Shown piece by piece: positions 12,601-24,507 of a DNA stretch of 64,000 nucleotides (position 1 is the stretch's first letter; each line of letters starts with the position of its first letter). Position numbers and translations under genes: made by a program. Source of the DNA: Sialis fuliginosa (lineage: Eukaryota > Arthropoda > Insecta > Megaloptera > Sialidae); NCBI GenBank assembly GCA_961205875.1, contig OY540822.1, forward strand, positions 9,860,501 to 9,924,500. The letters are read 5' to 3'. The notes beneath the pieces are model-generated. The model was not told the DNA's origin, did no database searches, and worked only from the letters and a program-made list of their open reading frames with translations.

Positions 12601-13290
12601 TTCAATGTGAAAATATTTGTCTTCAAGTCGATGGTAAAATTATTTATTCAATTTTTTATTATTATTGTCATTTTTTTAATTATTCAATTATAATAATTGA
12701 AAAAAAATGCCGCCATTTTAATTCCGGAAAACCGACGCCATATTATTAGTTTATTTGAAACAATTGTCGGTGCGTGAGGAGAGATCTTATTATTTGAGTT
12801 TTTATTAGGTAAGTGCATTTATAATTAGTTATTATTTGTTTAAATTGTTCCTTAGGTGCAGTAGATCATTTATAAATGAAGATGTCGACTTATTTTATTG
12901 TTAATAACATTTTTTTAGAGTTTATGTTTTTTACAGTTTGGTGTTAGAGCTGAAAAACGTGGTCCCATTATTAATTTTGTTATTTATGTGTTTTTTTACA
13001 TGTTATTTGTAAAAGACTGTCTTCAAAGTTAAAATATTTGTTTTCAAGTCGATGGTCAAATTATTTATTCAATTTTTTACTATTTTAGTCATTTTTTTAA
13101 TTATTAAATTATAATAATTAAAAAAAATGCCGCCATTTTAATTCCGGAAAACCGACGCCATATTGTTACTTTATTTGAAACCATTGCCGGTGGGAGAGGA
13201 GAGGACTTTTTATTTGAGTTTTTGTTAGGTAAATACAATTATAATTAATTTTCTATTTGCATAAATTATTCCTTAGGTGCAGTAGATGAT
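9632..13290 (+). repeat. nine-copy tandem array of 400-470 bp units with a conserved splice-donor block
   Basis: The anchor ACCGACGCC recurs at 9632, 10082, 10541, 11014, 11487, 11907, 12309, 12731 and 13151 (spacings 450, 459, 473, 473, 420, 402, 422, 420). About 75 bp after each anchor comes TTTTTATTAG|GTAAGT or a close variant (donor G at 9711, 10159, 10619, 11092, 11565, 11985, 12387 as GTGAGT, 12809, and 13229 as GTAAAT). Each full unit also has an acceptor-like TTTTTTACAG|TTTGG and a CCTTAGGTGCAG block. Units 6-9 share a deletion relative to units 3-5, so at least two sub-families exist. The array ends about 440 bp before the start codon of the MFSD10-like gene. It carries no credible protein. 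Confidence 0.9.
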
Positions 13291-13579
13291 GTACAAATGT
13301 AGGTTTCCATATATTTTCACTTTTTACAAATTTTAACAATTGAGAAACATGTGCTCAACAAAGAATCATAGCTAATATTTCGTGCACCCTCAAAGGAATT
13401 GTATCAGTGCCCGTATATTTATAAAAAATGTCTTAAGTTTGTTTTACTATCTTTTACATCCCCCCCTGGATTCTGCGCCACCAGTGAAGACTGATTTCGC
13501 CAACCCCTAGCTGTGCCTCTTGTCCGAAAAAAATGTTGATTTCGTTTTTTATTATATTAATTATTGTTTTTCTTTGCAG

Positions 13580-13641
13580 GTTTTTTTTTCGAGACATTTA
13601 AAATTTAATTTTAATTTTGAGGAATCATTTAATTACTAACG
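13580..13641 (+). other. putative non-coding 5' UTR exon of the MFSD10-like gene
   Basis: TTCTTTGCAG ends at 13579 and a consensus donor GTAAGT starts at 13642, enclosing 62 bp with no ATG that would matter. The next acceptor, TTTTACAG ending at 13704, opens the exon containing the start codon at 13730. A first exon from the tandem array could splice here. Inference from splice signals only. Confidence 0.45.
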
Positions 13642-13729
13642 GTAAGTTCAATTTAGTTAATCGATAATTTCGATTGTTTTAATACAACAAAAATTCTTTT
13701 ACAGGAAGTACAATTTTTATTTTGTTAAC

Positions 13730-15357
13730 ATGGAGTCCCCTAGAAGAAAATGTCCACAAAATGCGATTTTTCCAATATTCGTCACACTTATGGTTGACTT
13801 AACATGTCTAAATATGATTCAACCGATTTTCCCAAACGTGGTCGAAAACTTCATAAAAATGGACAAGATTGGAATCCATACTAAGTTCTTTGATCTTCTG
13901 AGGCCCGTACAACAATATCTTAAAATAAATGATTCTAGAAACAATATGTTATTTGGGGGGATGTTAGTTGCTTTATTTAATTTTGCTCAGTTCCTCTCTT
14001 CACCCATCATAACAGCATTCAGCGACAAGTTTGGCCGTAAACCGTTTTTACTGTTCACAATGGTAAGATGACTGTTGATTTTGTACAGCGTAACAATCTT
14101 ATCTATGTTATGTTTCACAGACTGGTATTATGGCTTCATTCGCTCTCTGGGTCAATGCAGACACAATGATGCTATTCATCATATCGAGAATAATCGCAGG
14201 TGCCGGGAAAGCAAACATATCGCTGTGCATCGCTGCAGTTATAGATACGGCCAACAGATATAACCGACCAATGCTGATGGTACAATCGACTATCGGCATG
14301 CAATATCAACACAGCGAATACTGATCTTTATTATTTTTTATTTCAGTCGTACATTGGAATAGCGTTTGCGATCGGTTCAATCGCCGGTCCAATAATTGGA
14401 GCGATCTTCTCGCACAACTCTTTAAATCAAGGCGAATGGTTTCCGTACCCGGCGAGTACAGCTACCTGCTTGACATTAATGAACATATTATTCTGCATCT
14501 TCTTTCTTACAGAAACCTTGCCTAATGTAAGTTTGTAAAATTTTGTAAAACTCATTGTAGCATTTCTAATAATTGCATCTTCTCTTTAGACAAGACGAGC
14601 GGGTTTGTTTGCCAGCCTTGCAGAATCTAAAGAATATTTATATTTAAAAGACCTCTTCTGCTTCACCGCTGTGAGAAAGATTAGACCGAAGGACCTGATT
14701 GAAGTCAAATCACTGGGCTTTGTGTATTTTTTCTACCTAACTGTATTCAGTGGTCTTGAAATATCTCTTATTTTCATGCTGAAGGAACGTTTCGGTTTCT
14801 CTGCCATCATCTTGGGGTGCTACTTGAGCATATTAGGTAGTCAGAGTTAAAACTTGTCTCTGTTTGGTTGGTATTAAACATTTATATATTTTCAGGATTG
14901 CTCGTATCGTTCATGCAGTCCTTTATATTTAACATAATACCCGAGGAAAAAATGAAGTCAGCAATCTCAGTAGGTCTTTCGATAATGATAATAAGTTACA
15001 TATCTATTGGTTTAGCCACAGCCTACCCTATGCTGTACTTTGGACTATTTTTATATGCAGCAGGTGAGTTACTCTGATCGATCGATTCATGAGTTGCTGT
15101 TAAAACAACTCCTTATTTTAGCTCAAGCTATCAGTGCGTCTTGCATCACTACGATTATTGCCGATTATGCAGCTGCAGATATGAATGCGACTGTTATGAT
15201 TGTGTTTAGATCTATCGGAAACCTCGGACGAGCTTGCGGACCTATTTTAATCTGCTCTATGTATTGGTGGCTTGGATCTAGAGCTGCATTCCTTTTCGGC
15301 GCCCTGGTGATGTTGATTCCGTTATACTCTATCCGAAAAACGTTTCCAGATGAATAA
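13730..15357 (+). CDS. major facilitator transporter, MFSD10/rtet-like
   Basis: Twelve-helix membrane transporter related to MFSD10 (tetracycline-transporter-like protein; rtet in Drosophila), thought to export organic anions; the substrate here is unknown. Six exons: 13730-14062, 14121-14279, 14347-14526, 14590-14836, 14896-15063, 15122-15357, total 440 residues, close to the family's ~450. The MFS motif A appears as FSDKFGRKP after helix 2 (about 14021-14047). SRIIAGAGKANISL marks helix 4, and KSLGFVYFFYLTVFSGLEISL in the second half is closest to MFSD10. The start codon is the first in its exon, with a 5' UTR exon upstream. The tandem array just upstream is the obvious candidate for its promoter region. 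Confidence 0.92.
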
Positions 15358-15729
15358 TTTTGATCACTGAATTTCTTAATGCAAAATTACATATTTGATT
15401 TTGTATGTTAATTTTATACTGTTTTGGCATTATTATAAAATTTCTGTCTATTAAATTTCTGTCATTAAAATTTATATATGTTTATATTAATGTTTTGTTT
15501 TATTTGAAACCGTTATTTAGTAAATAATTTGTTGTAATCATTTGTAAATGCTGGTGAGTCAATAATTATCTGCAATGCAGCTATAAATTTTATTTTAGGA
15601 AAAATAAACAGTCGTAGTTCAAGGGAAACAATAAAAAATTTATAAATAAGTTTTCATAGGTACAGATTTGACAAAGATTTAACATTATTTTATGCACAGA
15701 AGCGTAACTAGGAGTAAGCTAACCAGGCC
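15358..15729. other. 3' flank of the MFSD10-like gene
   Basis: AT-rich, with an ATTTTTATATATG-like stretch and no clear gene. Contains the presumed 3' UTR; no canonical AATAAA was seen close to the stop. Confidence 0.4.
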
Positions 15730-16190
15730 TCTGCTGGGAGCACCAGATCTAGGGGGCGGTAAAATGGGTGAAAATAGCATTACTAGAATTAAAAAGTGAT
15801 AGGCTGAGTAAAAAAAGGTCTTCAGAAATTGAAAGTAACTTTGAGGGGCGGTAAAATCTTGATAAGAACTAAAAAACCCGGTACCTGTTTGGAGCACCAG
15901 GTCTAGGGGCCGGTAAAATGGGTGAAAATAGCATTGCTAGAATTATAAAGTGACAGGCTGAGTAAAAAAAGGTCTTCAGAAATTGAAAGTAACTTTGAGG
16001 GGCGGTAAAATCTTGATAAGAACTAAAAAACCCGGTACCTGTTTGGAGCACCAGGTCTAGGGGCCGGTAAAATGGGTGAAAATAGCATTACTAGAATTAT
16101 AAAGTGACAGGCTGAGTAAAAAAAGGTCTTCAGAAATTGAAAGTAACTTTGAGGGCCGGGCAGCAAAATCATGATGAGAACTAAGAAAAC
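15730..16190 (+). repeat. 154-bp minisatellite, three copies
   Basis: The motif GGTAAAATGGGTGAAAATAG recurs at about 15758, 15911 and 16065, a period of 153-154 bp. Copies 2 and 3 are nearly identical; copy 1 has more changes and copy 3 diverges at its right end (about 16150). Minus-strand reading frames that share an identical N-terminus here are by-products of the repetition, not genes. Confidence 0.9.
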
Positions 16191-17618
16191 CGTCTTCGAT
16201 AATAACAGGGAGTGCTATTTTGAGAGTTTGCTGGGTAGATTCCAAGCACTGGTTATGTATTGTCGAACTAGAGGTCATAAATTGATAGGTTTTAGGGTTT
16301 AAAGAAAAGAGAACAGACATTTTCTCAGACTTATAGAGATTCTGCTGTAATAACATCATTTTTCATTGCATATCTTCCATCGTACAAGCTTCTTTATGCC
16401 TTCACAAAAGTTTTTTTTTTACTGATCAGAGTTACGCATGTGCCTCTATTTGGTTCTTGGTCCTAAGTAAATCGATGGCCCTTTAATGTTTCTTTGAGTG
16501 GGCTACACTTGAATATCAGCAGTATGTGGAGGAGCATTGATGCTTTTAGATTTTTGGGACTTGCAAGCTTTGGTGCTGGAACATTATTAAGAGAGGCGTT
16601 CAGCATTAAACATGAGCTTATTGGCAGGTCGAAGCCAATGTTTGTTCATGTACTGCTGCCCACTGTTCAAACTCAAACTATGCAGCCTTCTGAGAACGTA
16701 AAGAAGCTGTGCAAAGAGACGATGCTGAAAAATGATGTTACAAGTTTTCTATTTTTATTGAAATAGAGATAATAGCTGTATTGCAGATAGTTCTGTGGTA
16801 TTTAGTACATATATTTATACTTTGGCGCAATTTTATGATATATCCTGTTTTACCGACATGTCGGTTTACAGAAAATTCCAGAATATACAAGAACATTCTA
16901 GAATTGAAGTTTCTATATATATACGGTGCTGACCTCTATTACCTTTTTAGTCTTCTGTATAAATTCAACTGTTGAGTGTTGGCAAATTTTAAGTAAATTC
17001 TTGTGAAGTGTATATTCGACTAATTATCTATTTGATTGATCATAAAAGGTACATATAAATAATACACATCGTTACTCATTCGTGTAAATAAATATCATTG
17101 TTGATATGAAGTGTGTTTTGTAAATTTATTTTGTGACAATCACGAAGGTTAACGTATTCATATTTTATGTCATCTGTGTGTTATCCGACGTATATTTACA
17201 ATAAGTCGACTATTAAAACGACGTAATATAATAGGAGGCAATCTTCTATTAATAAAATTTATATTGTTATTAAATTTACATTGACATTTTGGTATATTGT
17301 ATATGCACACATATACTTATATGCATATATACAGAGTCAGAGATACATATATGAATGTGTGTGTGTATATATTATATATATTACGTGATAAATGATAGTG
17401 AATTTTGAAAGCATAGATTTTACTTATTTTAAAAGTAACGTGAATCAATTTCTTACGAATTATTAAAGAAATAACGCACTTTGTATTTGAAATATTAATG
17501 ATTTAAACTACATATCATATTTCATTTTGCTGATTCATTTGATTGTCAATTGTATACATATTTTTCGATCTATTAATATCTTTTTTGATGAGAAATATAG
17601 TGATTTAAATATTTTTAG
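16191..17618. other. gene-free stretch upstream of the Hsp40 gene
   Basis: No gene supported. Open frames at 16494-16766 and 16781-16975 have no recognisable domain and no flanking splice logic. A (TG)n/(TA)n microsatellite lies at about 17355-17385. An acceptor-like ATTTTTAG abuts the Hsp40 start codon, so a non-coding first exon of that gene probably sits somewhere in this stretch. Confidence 0.45.
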
Positions 17619-19480
17619 ATGGGGAAGGATTATTATTCTATCCTTGGTTTATCCAAAGGAGCTTCTGATGATGACATCAAGAAAGCTTACAGAAAGCTTG
17701 CTCTGAAATATCATCCCGACAAAAACAAAGCAGCAGGAGCCGAAGAAAGGTTCAAAGAAGTGGCTGAAGCTTACGAAGTGCTCAGTGACAAAAAGAAAAA
17801 GGATGTTTACGATAAGTTTGGCGAGGAAGGTTTGAAAGGAGGAGCGAGCAGCGGTGGAACTCCTGGAGGACAACAATTCTCCTACACTTTCCATGGCGAT
17901 CCTAAAGCCACCTTTGCACAGTTCTTTGGTTCAACGAATCCATTCCAAGATTTCTTCCCTTTCAGTAAGTTTATTTAAATACTTAATCATTGTCTGCAAA
18001 GTAATTGTGACATTTTATTGAAACATTTGCATTTTGTAGACAACCGTACATTTTTATTTGATGATGATGAAATGGATTCAGATTTGGATCCATTTGCTCA
18101 AATGCAAGCACCTAGACCAGGCAGCGCATTCCGTAGCCATTCATTCAATTTCCATGGCAGCCCGCAGCGGAAAGATAAAGTTCAAGACCCGCCAATAGAA
18201 CATGATCTTTATGTCTCTCTGGAAGACGTTGCCAAAGGTAAATATAAATGATAAACACATCACAATGAACGACTCGCTAATATCCGTGCATCATTGCAGG
18301 GTGTGTTAAGAAAATGAAAATTACGAGACGTGTTATTCAACCTGACGGCACATCAAAGAAAGAAGATAAAGTGTTGACAATATCAGTGAAACCTGGATGG
18401 AAGGCCGGAACACGCATCACTTTCCAAAAAGAAGGTGACCAAGCCAGAAACAAAATACCAGCTGATATCGTCTTCACCATCCGAGACAAACCTCACCCTG
18501 TATTCAAAAGAGATGGAAGCGATTTACGTTACACGGCAAATATTACCCTCAAACAGGTACTTGAAACTATTCTTACATTTCTATATTGTTTTGCTTGTTA
18601 TATTTATTATGAGTTATTGTTTTTTGGGTAATTAGGTACTCCATGGCATTTAGAGAAATTTCCACTTTGCAAATTTATAACTAAGAGAAGACTGTTATGT
18701 AGATTTTAAATATAATTTTCCTAATAAATATTGCTAATGAAAAAAGTGTCATTGTCAGAAAAACCGTTATTTCAATAAAAATATCAAACGTTTATATTTA
18801 TGACTAATTTTAGCAGTCAATGTTAATTTTGAAATAAATATTACTTATACGCTTATGAATAAAACGTAAATTCTTGGAACACAATATATTTGTTTTCATT
18901 TTTATAATAAATTCGTAATTTAATTATTATAATAAATATTAATTTAATTATTATTAATTATTATGGCGACTAAAATCCAATATTTAGATTACTTGTAGGT
19001 TTTTATAAACCCTTCCCCCCCATTTCGTAATGTGGGTGTTTGAAAGAATATAATAACAGTTATTCTGGAAGATTTCATTCAATGGAAGTCATAATACCAC
19101 GGGATTCAGTGATACCGTTTTTATATCGGGTGTACTTTGTAGTTTTTTTAAATGAAAAACAACGCATAAATTTTATAATACAAAAAAGCGTATGTTTTAA
19201 ATGTAGTTTAAAGTAGCAAAGCATTCTCTGAAGCATAGATCTGTTACAGGCTCTCTGTGGTTGTGATATCTACGTGCCGACGATGCCTGGTGAAAAGTTG
19301 CATTTAGATATGAGACAAGAAGTGATAAAACCGGCGACTGTCAAGCGACTGAAGGGTTACGGACTTCCAATGCCGAAGGAACCGTCTCGTAAAGGTGATT
19401 TGGTTATAGCTTTTGACATCAAGTTCCCTGATAGTCTGTCAAGAGATGCGAAAGATATTTTAAATGATCTACTGCCTTAA
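17619..19480 (+). CDS. DnaJ-1: DnaJ homolog, Hsp40 class B (DNAJB1/DNAJB4, DnaJ-1 type)
   Basis: Co-chaperone that delivers unfolded clients to Hsp70 and stimulates its ATPase in cytosol and nucleus. Four exons: 17619-17964, 18040-18237, 18300-18556, 19250-19480, giving 343 residues, as expected (about 340). The J domain occupies residues 4-68 with the HPD tripeptide at 32-34. A G/F-rich linker follows ([12 protein letters not shown]). There is no CxxCxGxG zinc finger, which places it in class B. The two C-terminal beta domains begin at [14 protein letters not shown] and end with [16 protein letters not shown]. The last intron is much longer (693 bp) than the others and AT-rich. The start codon directly follows a probable acceptor AG at 17617-17618, implying a spliced 5' UTR. 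Confidence 0.96.
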
Positions 19481-21261
19481 TAATGAATAATTTGTTGCTA
19501 TTTATCTTTCTATTTATATATTTTCTACTAAAATTGACTGAGTAGAACTATGTAGAATACAACAAACAAAAATATATATGTTCCTTTATTTTTACTTTTA
19601 TTTTTCACTCGACTTGTTTGCGGTTCTGCTCAACTGTGATAACGACAAGTTAATTTCATAACGTAAGCAGTTACTCATTTTAATTTCTACATCACTACAA
19701 ACAAAAAAACAACCGCAAGCAAGTTTTGACATAATAAAGCTCAAATATTTTTATATTCTTGAAAATACCGGTTTGAAATTATTGTATATTTTTTTTTGTA
19801 ATATTTATTTCCAATTCTAAATTTTTAAATTAATTTAATTATAATTTAATAAACTCAATGCCAAAATTGATAAGTTTTTAACAGAATAAATAATACAGAT
19901 AGTTAAATTTTGGCACTGAATTTATTCAAAAAACACTTGTAAATATATGAATATTTAAAATGTTTCATAGATACAATAGATAATATATATTAATTTAATT
20001 TCAAATCATTAATAAATTGTTTCTTTTATAAAATGTTTGATTTATTTATTTTTCAATAATATTTTTTACAGTGATTTTCGTAAATATTTTTCCTTGTTTC
20101 GATTAAATTAAAGCCATAAGTTTGACTGTATAAATATATAAAGTTCCTATTGACTATTTTATTCAATAGATTTAAGAGAATCATTGTAAAAAATATATAT
20201 TATTTCAGTTTTACTCATTCAATGTTAAATTTACTTAATTATAGTAAAAAATAGTAAATAAAATAACCCAAAATCTAATTTTAAGCATAACAAAATTGCA
20301 CAAAAAGTTGAGTTAATCATCAAATAAACAATATGTCCCAGCTTCCAAGGACCAGGGACAGCCTGTATATCATTTTTCTACTGTTTAATAAAAGATAAAA
20401 TTATTTTTTGAATCTCTTAATATTTTTGTACAGTAACTCAATTTAAATTTAAAAGTATTATATCTTTTTCTTTTAATTTTTAATATGCCTCCCCCTCAAA
20501 AAAATCCGTGACTTATTCACATAAAACATTTTTGTATGAAATAAATTAACAATTAATGAAAACTAGTAACAATGTTTTGCCTAAAATAAACAAATCAAAT
20601 TTTAAGTTAATTATTTTATATATTTTATAAAATTGTTACCAAATCAATAATGCATTAAATTACTTTCAAATAAATATGTTAATTATTTCAGAAATTATTG
20701 TAATAGTTAATATAAAAGAATTATTTTCAATATTGTAAATTAATACCAGTATTGCTGTAAAGTAAAACAAATCTATATAGTTTATTTATAAATAGCGTTT
20801 TATTTAATTAATCCCATTCCTACCTTTATTATCTCATCAATACTGATGCAGCATCATCTCCAATATATTGGCACTTTGTGTCCTTCATTACGTACAGGTA
20901 TATTAAACAACAGGGCCTAATCGAGGGGTATAAAATTAAATAAAACGGTAAAGTGTGCACATGATAGGGTTCCATAATAATTCTCACTACCTTTTACAGT
21001 AGGGCTCCTATAAGTTCGAATTCCCTCACTCCTTACCGTCTTTCATTGCGTTAGCTCTATTGTGCAGTACGTTGAGCATGCGCAAACTGTGAGTAAAGTG
21101 TGCGAGAGAGAGAAAGCTATTCCTGTCTCATTTCATTAGATCGATATTCTGATGGAAGGATTACCTGTACATTTTTTTTTTCAAAATTTTCGGTCCTATT
21201 CAGAGTTATTTCAAAAATTTTCATAAGCCATTCTTGCTACAATATTCGTTATAATTTTCAT

Positions 21262-21610
21262 TGAAAGTACTAATTAAAAGCTACATTCTGAAATTTTTTC
21301 AGATTTTTTGCATTGATAGTTCAGAAATTAGAAGGGGGGACACACTGATAACCACATTGAAAAGAAAATATATCGTGATAGAAGGGTTAAAATCAAAAGG
21401 TCATATGACATTTTTTGCTGCATTTTAAGAGACCTATCTAAAGACACCCCACTTAATGACGTAAGTGAAATTTTCAGTTTATGGGAGGAAGTTAAAAAAA
21501 TTTTGAGTGTTGTTAAGATTTTCAGTGAAAGTATTCATTAAAAGTTACATTCTGAATTTTTTTAATCCATAGTTTAGAAATTAGACGACATTTACATAAA
21601 AATAAATATA
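21262..21610. repeat. diverged direct duplication of about 265 bp
   Basis: TTAAAAGCTACATTCTGAAA followed by TTCAGAAATTAGAAG (about 21273-21330) recurs as TTAAAAGTTACATTCTGAAT and TTTAGAAATTAGACG (about 21538-21594). Both are followed by an ATATATCGTGA and GGTTAAAA stretch. Two old, diverged copies of the same non-coding unit. Confidence 0.5.
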
Positions 21611-21867
21611 TCGTGACTGAAAGGTTAAAAAATGTCATAATTTCTGTTTTTGATCATCAATCAATCTAAGATAATAATGTAAAATATCTTAATCCGTCTC
21701 TGTAGCATAATATCGATCAATTTCAAATCTTAAAAAATAGTAATTCGGCCGTAAAAAGGGATAAGAGCAAAGATTTTGGGAAATATATTTTTTTATATGT
21801 ACTTTTTAGTTGTAATAAACAAAAATAACGATTTAATCTCCGATTTTGAAGCTGAAACCATTTCGAA

Positions 21868-22424
21868 CAGGGCCACCCTAACCACTGGGCTCATTGGGCG
21901 TCAGCATTTTGGGACGTCGAAAACACAGAAAAAAATAGGACAAATATTTGATTAATTAATAACCTTTAAAAAGTATAAAACAACAGATTAAAAATATAAA
22001 TGCTACCTTTACAAAATAATATAGACAAAAAATACAGTTTTAATTGTAAATTTAAGTTTATTATTCGGTCATAAGCCATAACACTGCCGCATTGTTAATT
22101 AAAAAAATATAATTAACTCCGCGACACCATATATCTAAGCCACAATGACTTTGCTTTTATGTTACAAAGAAAATTAAATTTTTTTAGGTTCTGTTTACGT
22201 GGACTTATGACCTGCAAAACATTAATCCTTATCGAAATAAATGATTTCGTCGTCATAAGTACTTAATGTAGAAAAAAAATTTGCCTTTAGTGATATTATT
22301 AACCGGTTTACCAAAGAAAAATCTTGGAAAATAAATTTAACTCTTCCTCCCCTGTATTTTTTCATGAAAAGGGGCGTGTTATTGTTAGTAGCCAACGGGC
22401 GCCTAATATCTTAGGACAGCCCTG
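21868..22424. mobile_element. hAT-like MITE with 8-bp target-site duplication
   Basis: The ends CAGGGCCACCCTAA and (inverted) CAGGGCTGTCCTAA form terminal inverted repeats. The flanking 8-mers ATTTCGAA at 21860-21867 and 22425-22432 are identical. CAGGG ends with an 8-bp duplication are the hallmark of the hAT superfamily. The 557-bp interior has no transposase, so the element is non-autonomous. Confidence 0.85.
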
Positions 22425-24507
22425 ATTTCGAACTGCATCTATAAATTGTATCTAAAATTTGATAAATATTTTGATCTCTTAATTATTTGGATGACTGTAT
22501 TTTTGTAAGATAATAATGTAAATATATCTGAATCCGTCTCTGTAGCATACCATTCTTCAACTTGTATAAAGTATGTACGCGCTCTTTCTATCTTTTTCAT
22601 CTCGCAGAACGATTTTGCATCTAAACAGCAACAAGTAGTTATAAGGTGAAAAACTTAATTAATACACCTTGCAATAAACAATTTGAAATTAAGCGAGATT
22701 AAAAAACACGGAATTTGTGTCGGTAAAACTGTTATGTGACAAAACAGGCTCAAATTTGAGTTTTTGTGAAATGTTGTTCGAGTTATAAAAAACACCTGGT
22801 ATGATGACAAAATTCGACAGCAATTTGGTAAGTATGTAAAGGTGTGACATTTCAATTTTACTTCAAATACACAAAAAGTGTTTGTATGTTTATTTATTTT
22901 CGTATACTTACACGAAAAACAGTTTTATTTAACGTGATGTAAAAATACACTATTTTAACGAGTAGGTACCTATATAATAAGAAATAGAATATCTTTCTTT
23001 GAACATCCGCTTTTTTTTATTCGTTTGTGACATTTGATTTCTAAATTTAAAAGCTCGCACGTTTAAGATTTTATTTATTTCGAGTAAAGTGCTTTATTAC
23101 TATTTTCTAAATAGGTACGTGTATTTTTTGTTTATTTTTATTACATATTTATTATTTATTTATCTAAAATAGGTTTATGAAGAATATATTTCGTATTGCT
23201 AAAAATTTCTCGTACAGATTACAAAAAGAAGTAGATTTCAACCTACAATCTACCTACAAAATTCAGGGATACTAAAAAATATTATAGATATATTATAAAT
23301 AATTCATTAAAAATATATATTATGACTTGTAGTAGAATCGTTTCTTTTTTAGTTGCGAAATTTACATTTCCGTGAATTTGAAAGTAATAGAGTTTGCTAT
23401 TTTCTAATTATGAATATCTCTATTGTAATTTCTGTTAAATTTTACGCAACCCTAGAAATTCAAATGCGACAATGTGCTACCTGAATATAGTATTTTCAAA
23501 ACTACCTACGTTTATTTATGTGAATTGAATGTACTTATAAATATATTCTATCCAATTCAAAGTTCATTTGCATCAAGAAATGCATTTTAAAGAAAATAAT
23601 TATTCGAAGAGAACAGAAATTTAATTTTAATTAAATTTGAAACGGTTTATAATAAAAAAAAAATTTCTATGTGTTACTTATACATATATCTATATCCCAT
23701 TCATTTTTTTATCAGTTAGCCAGAAAGATTACGTATAAGAAAGTCCTGCGGCATCCAAGGCAGCTTTTATGTATATATAACTGATTTAAATGGAAGTATT
23801 AATACTATAAACGCAGTCTAGATAAAATTACTGTTTTTTGCGTTTTTTATCAGTACCTTATCTATCATAATAATACAGGTTTCACTTTACTAGAAAACAT
23901 AATAATAAAGTGTTTTCAAACTAATACAATAGTTTCCTATGTGTTTATAAATATTTATTATTTTTAAGATAAAAAGTATCAACATTTGATAAATACATAC
24001 TGCATTCGAAATTATTGTTATGTCTATATGTGTACGTATTAAACATTATTTATTATATTAATATAATTCCAATGACGTCATGTATACAATATACACAATA
24101 AACAAACTATATCAGTGGTACAAAATATGCGAGACGTAAATATCGATAGTATCGATTTTTTTGATTGTGATTGGTAATAATTATTTTTTTATAGAAAGCA
24201 TGACGAATATATATTCGTATAAGAACTGGACCACCCTTGTAAACTAATAAAATTAATTTTTATCAGATGTTTTGAATTGCATATTCGTTTATACTTGGTT
24301 TTCTCTTTCGTTGTTTATAATGAATAAACTTTTGACACAGATTTTTATGATGTAATCCGATGTATTTTTATATTTTTATATACACGTGAAAAGTATTTTA
24401 ATTTACTTGCAGAGAAAATATGCTTTCACGGTATATTAATAGTAAAAACGTATTAGGGGGGTGTAGGCAATCGGCAAATTGAAAAAAAGTCAATTTATTC
24501 TGTAGGT

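Noticed and set aside
12516-12749. Reading frame of 77 codons, hydrophobic, in the tandem array (related one at 11743-11925)
   Set aside because: It spans the unit's spacer and conserved block, is present in only two of nine units, and is broken by indels in the others. Its hydrophobicity comes from T-rich DNA.
15685-16359. Minus-strand frames sharing an identical N-terminus
   Set aside because: They arise from the 154-bp tandem repeat read in reverse; no domain or splice context.
16494-16975. Two plus-strand open frames of 90 and 64 codons
   Set aside because: No recognisable family, no conserved splice sites, and composition like the surrounding DNA.
20990-21060. Possible tRNA because of a TTCGAATTCC-like T-arm string
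   Set aside because: No matching acceptor stem, D arm or anticodon arm could be built around it.
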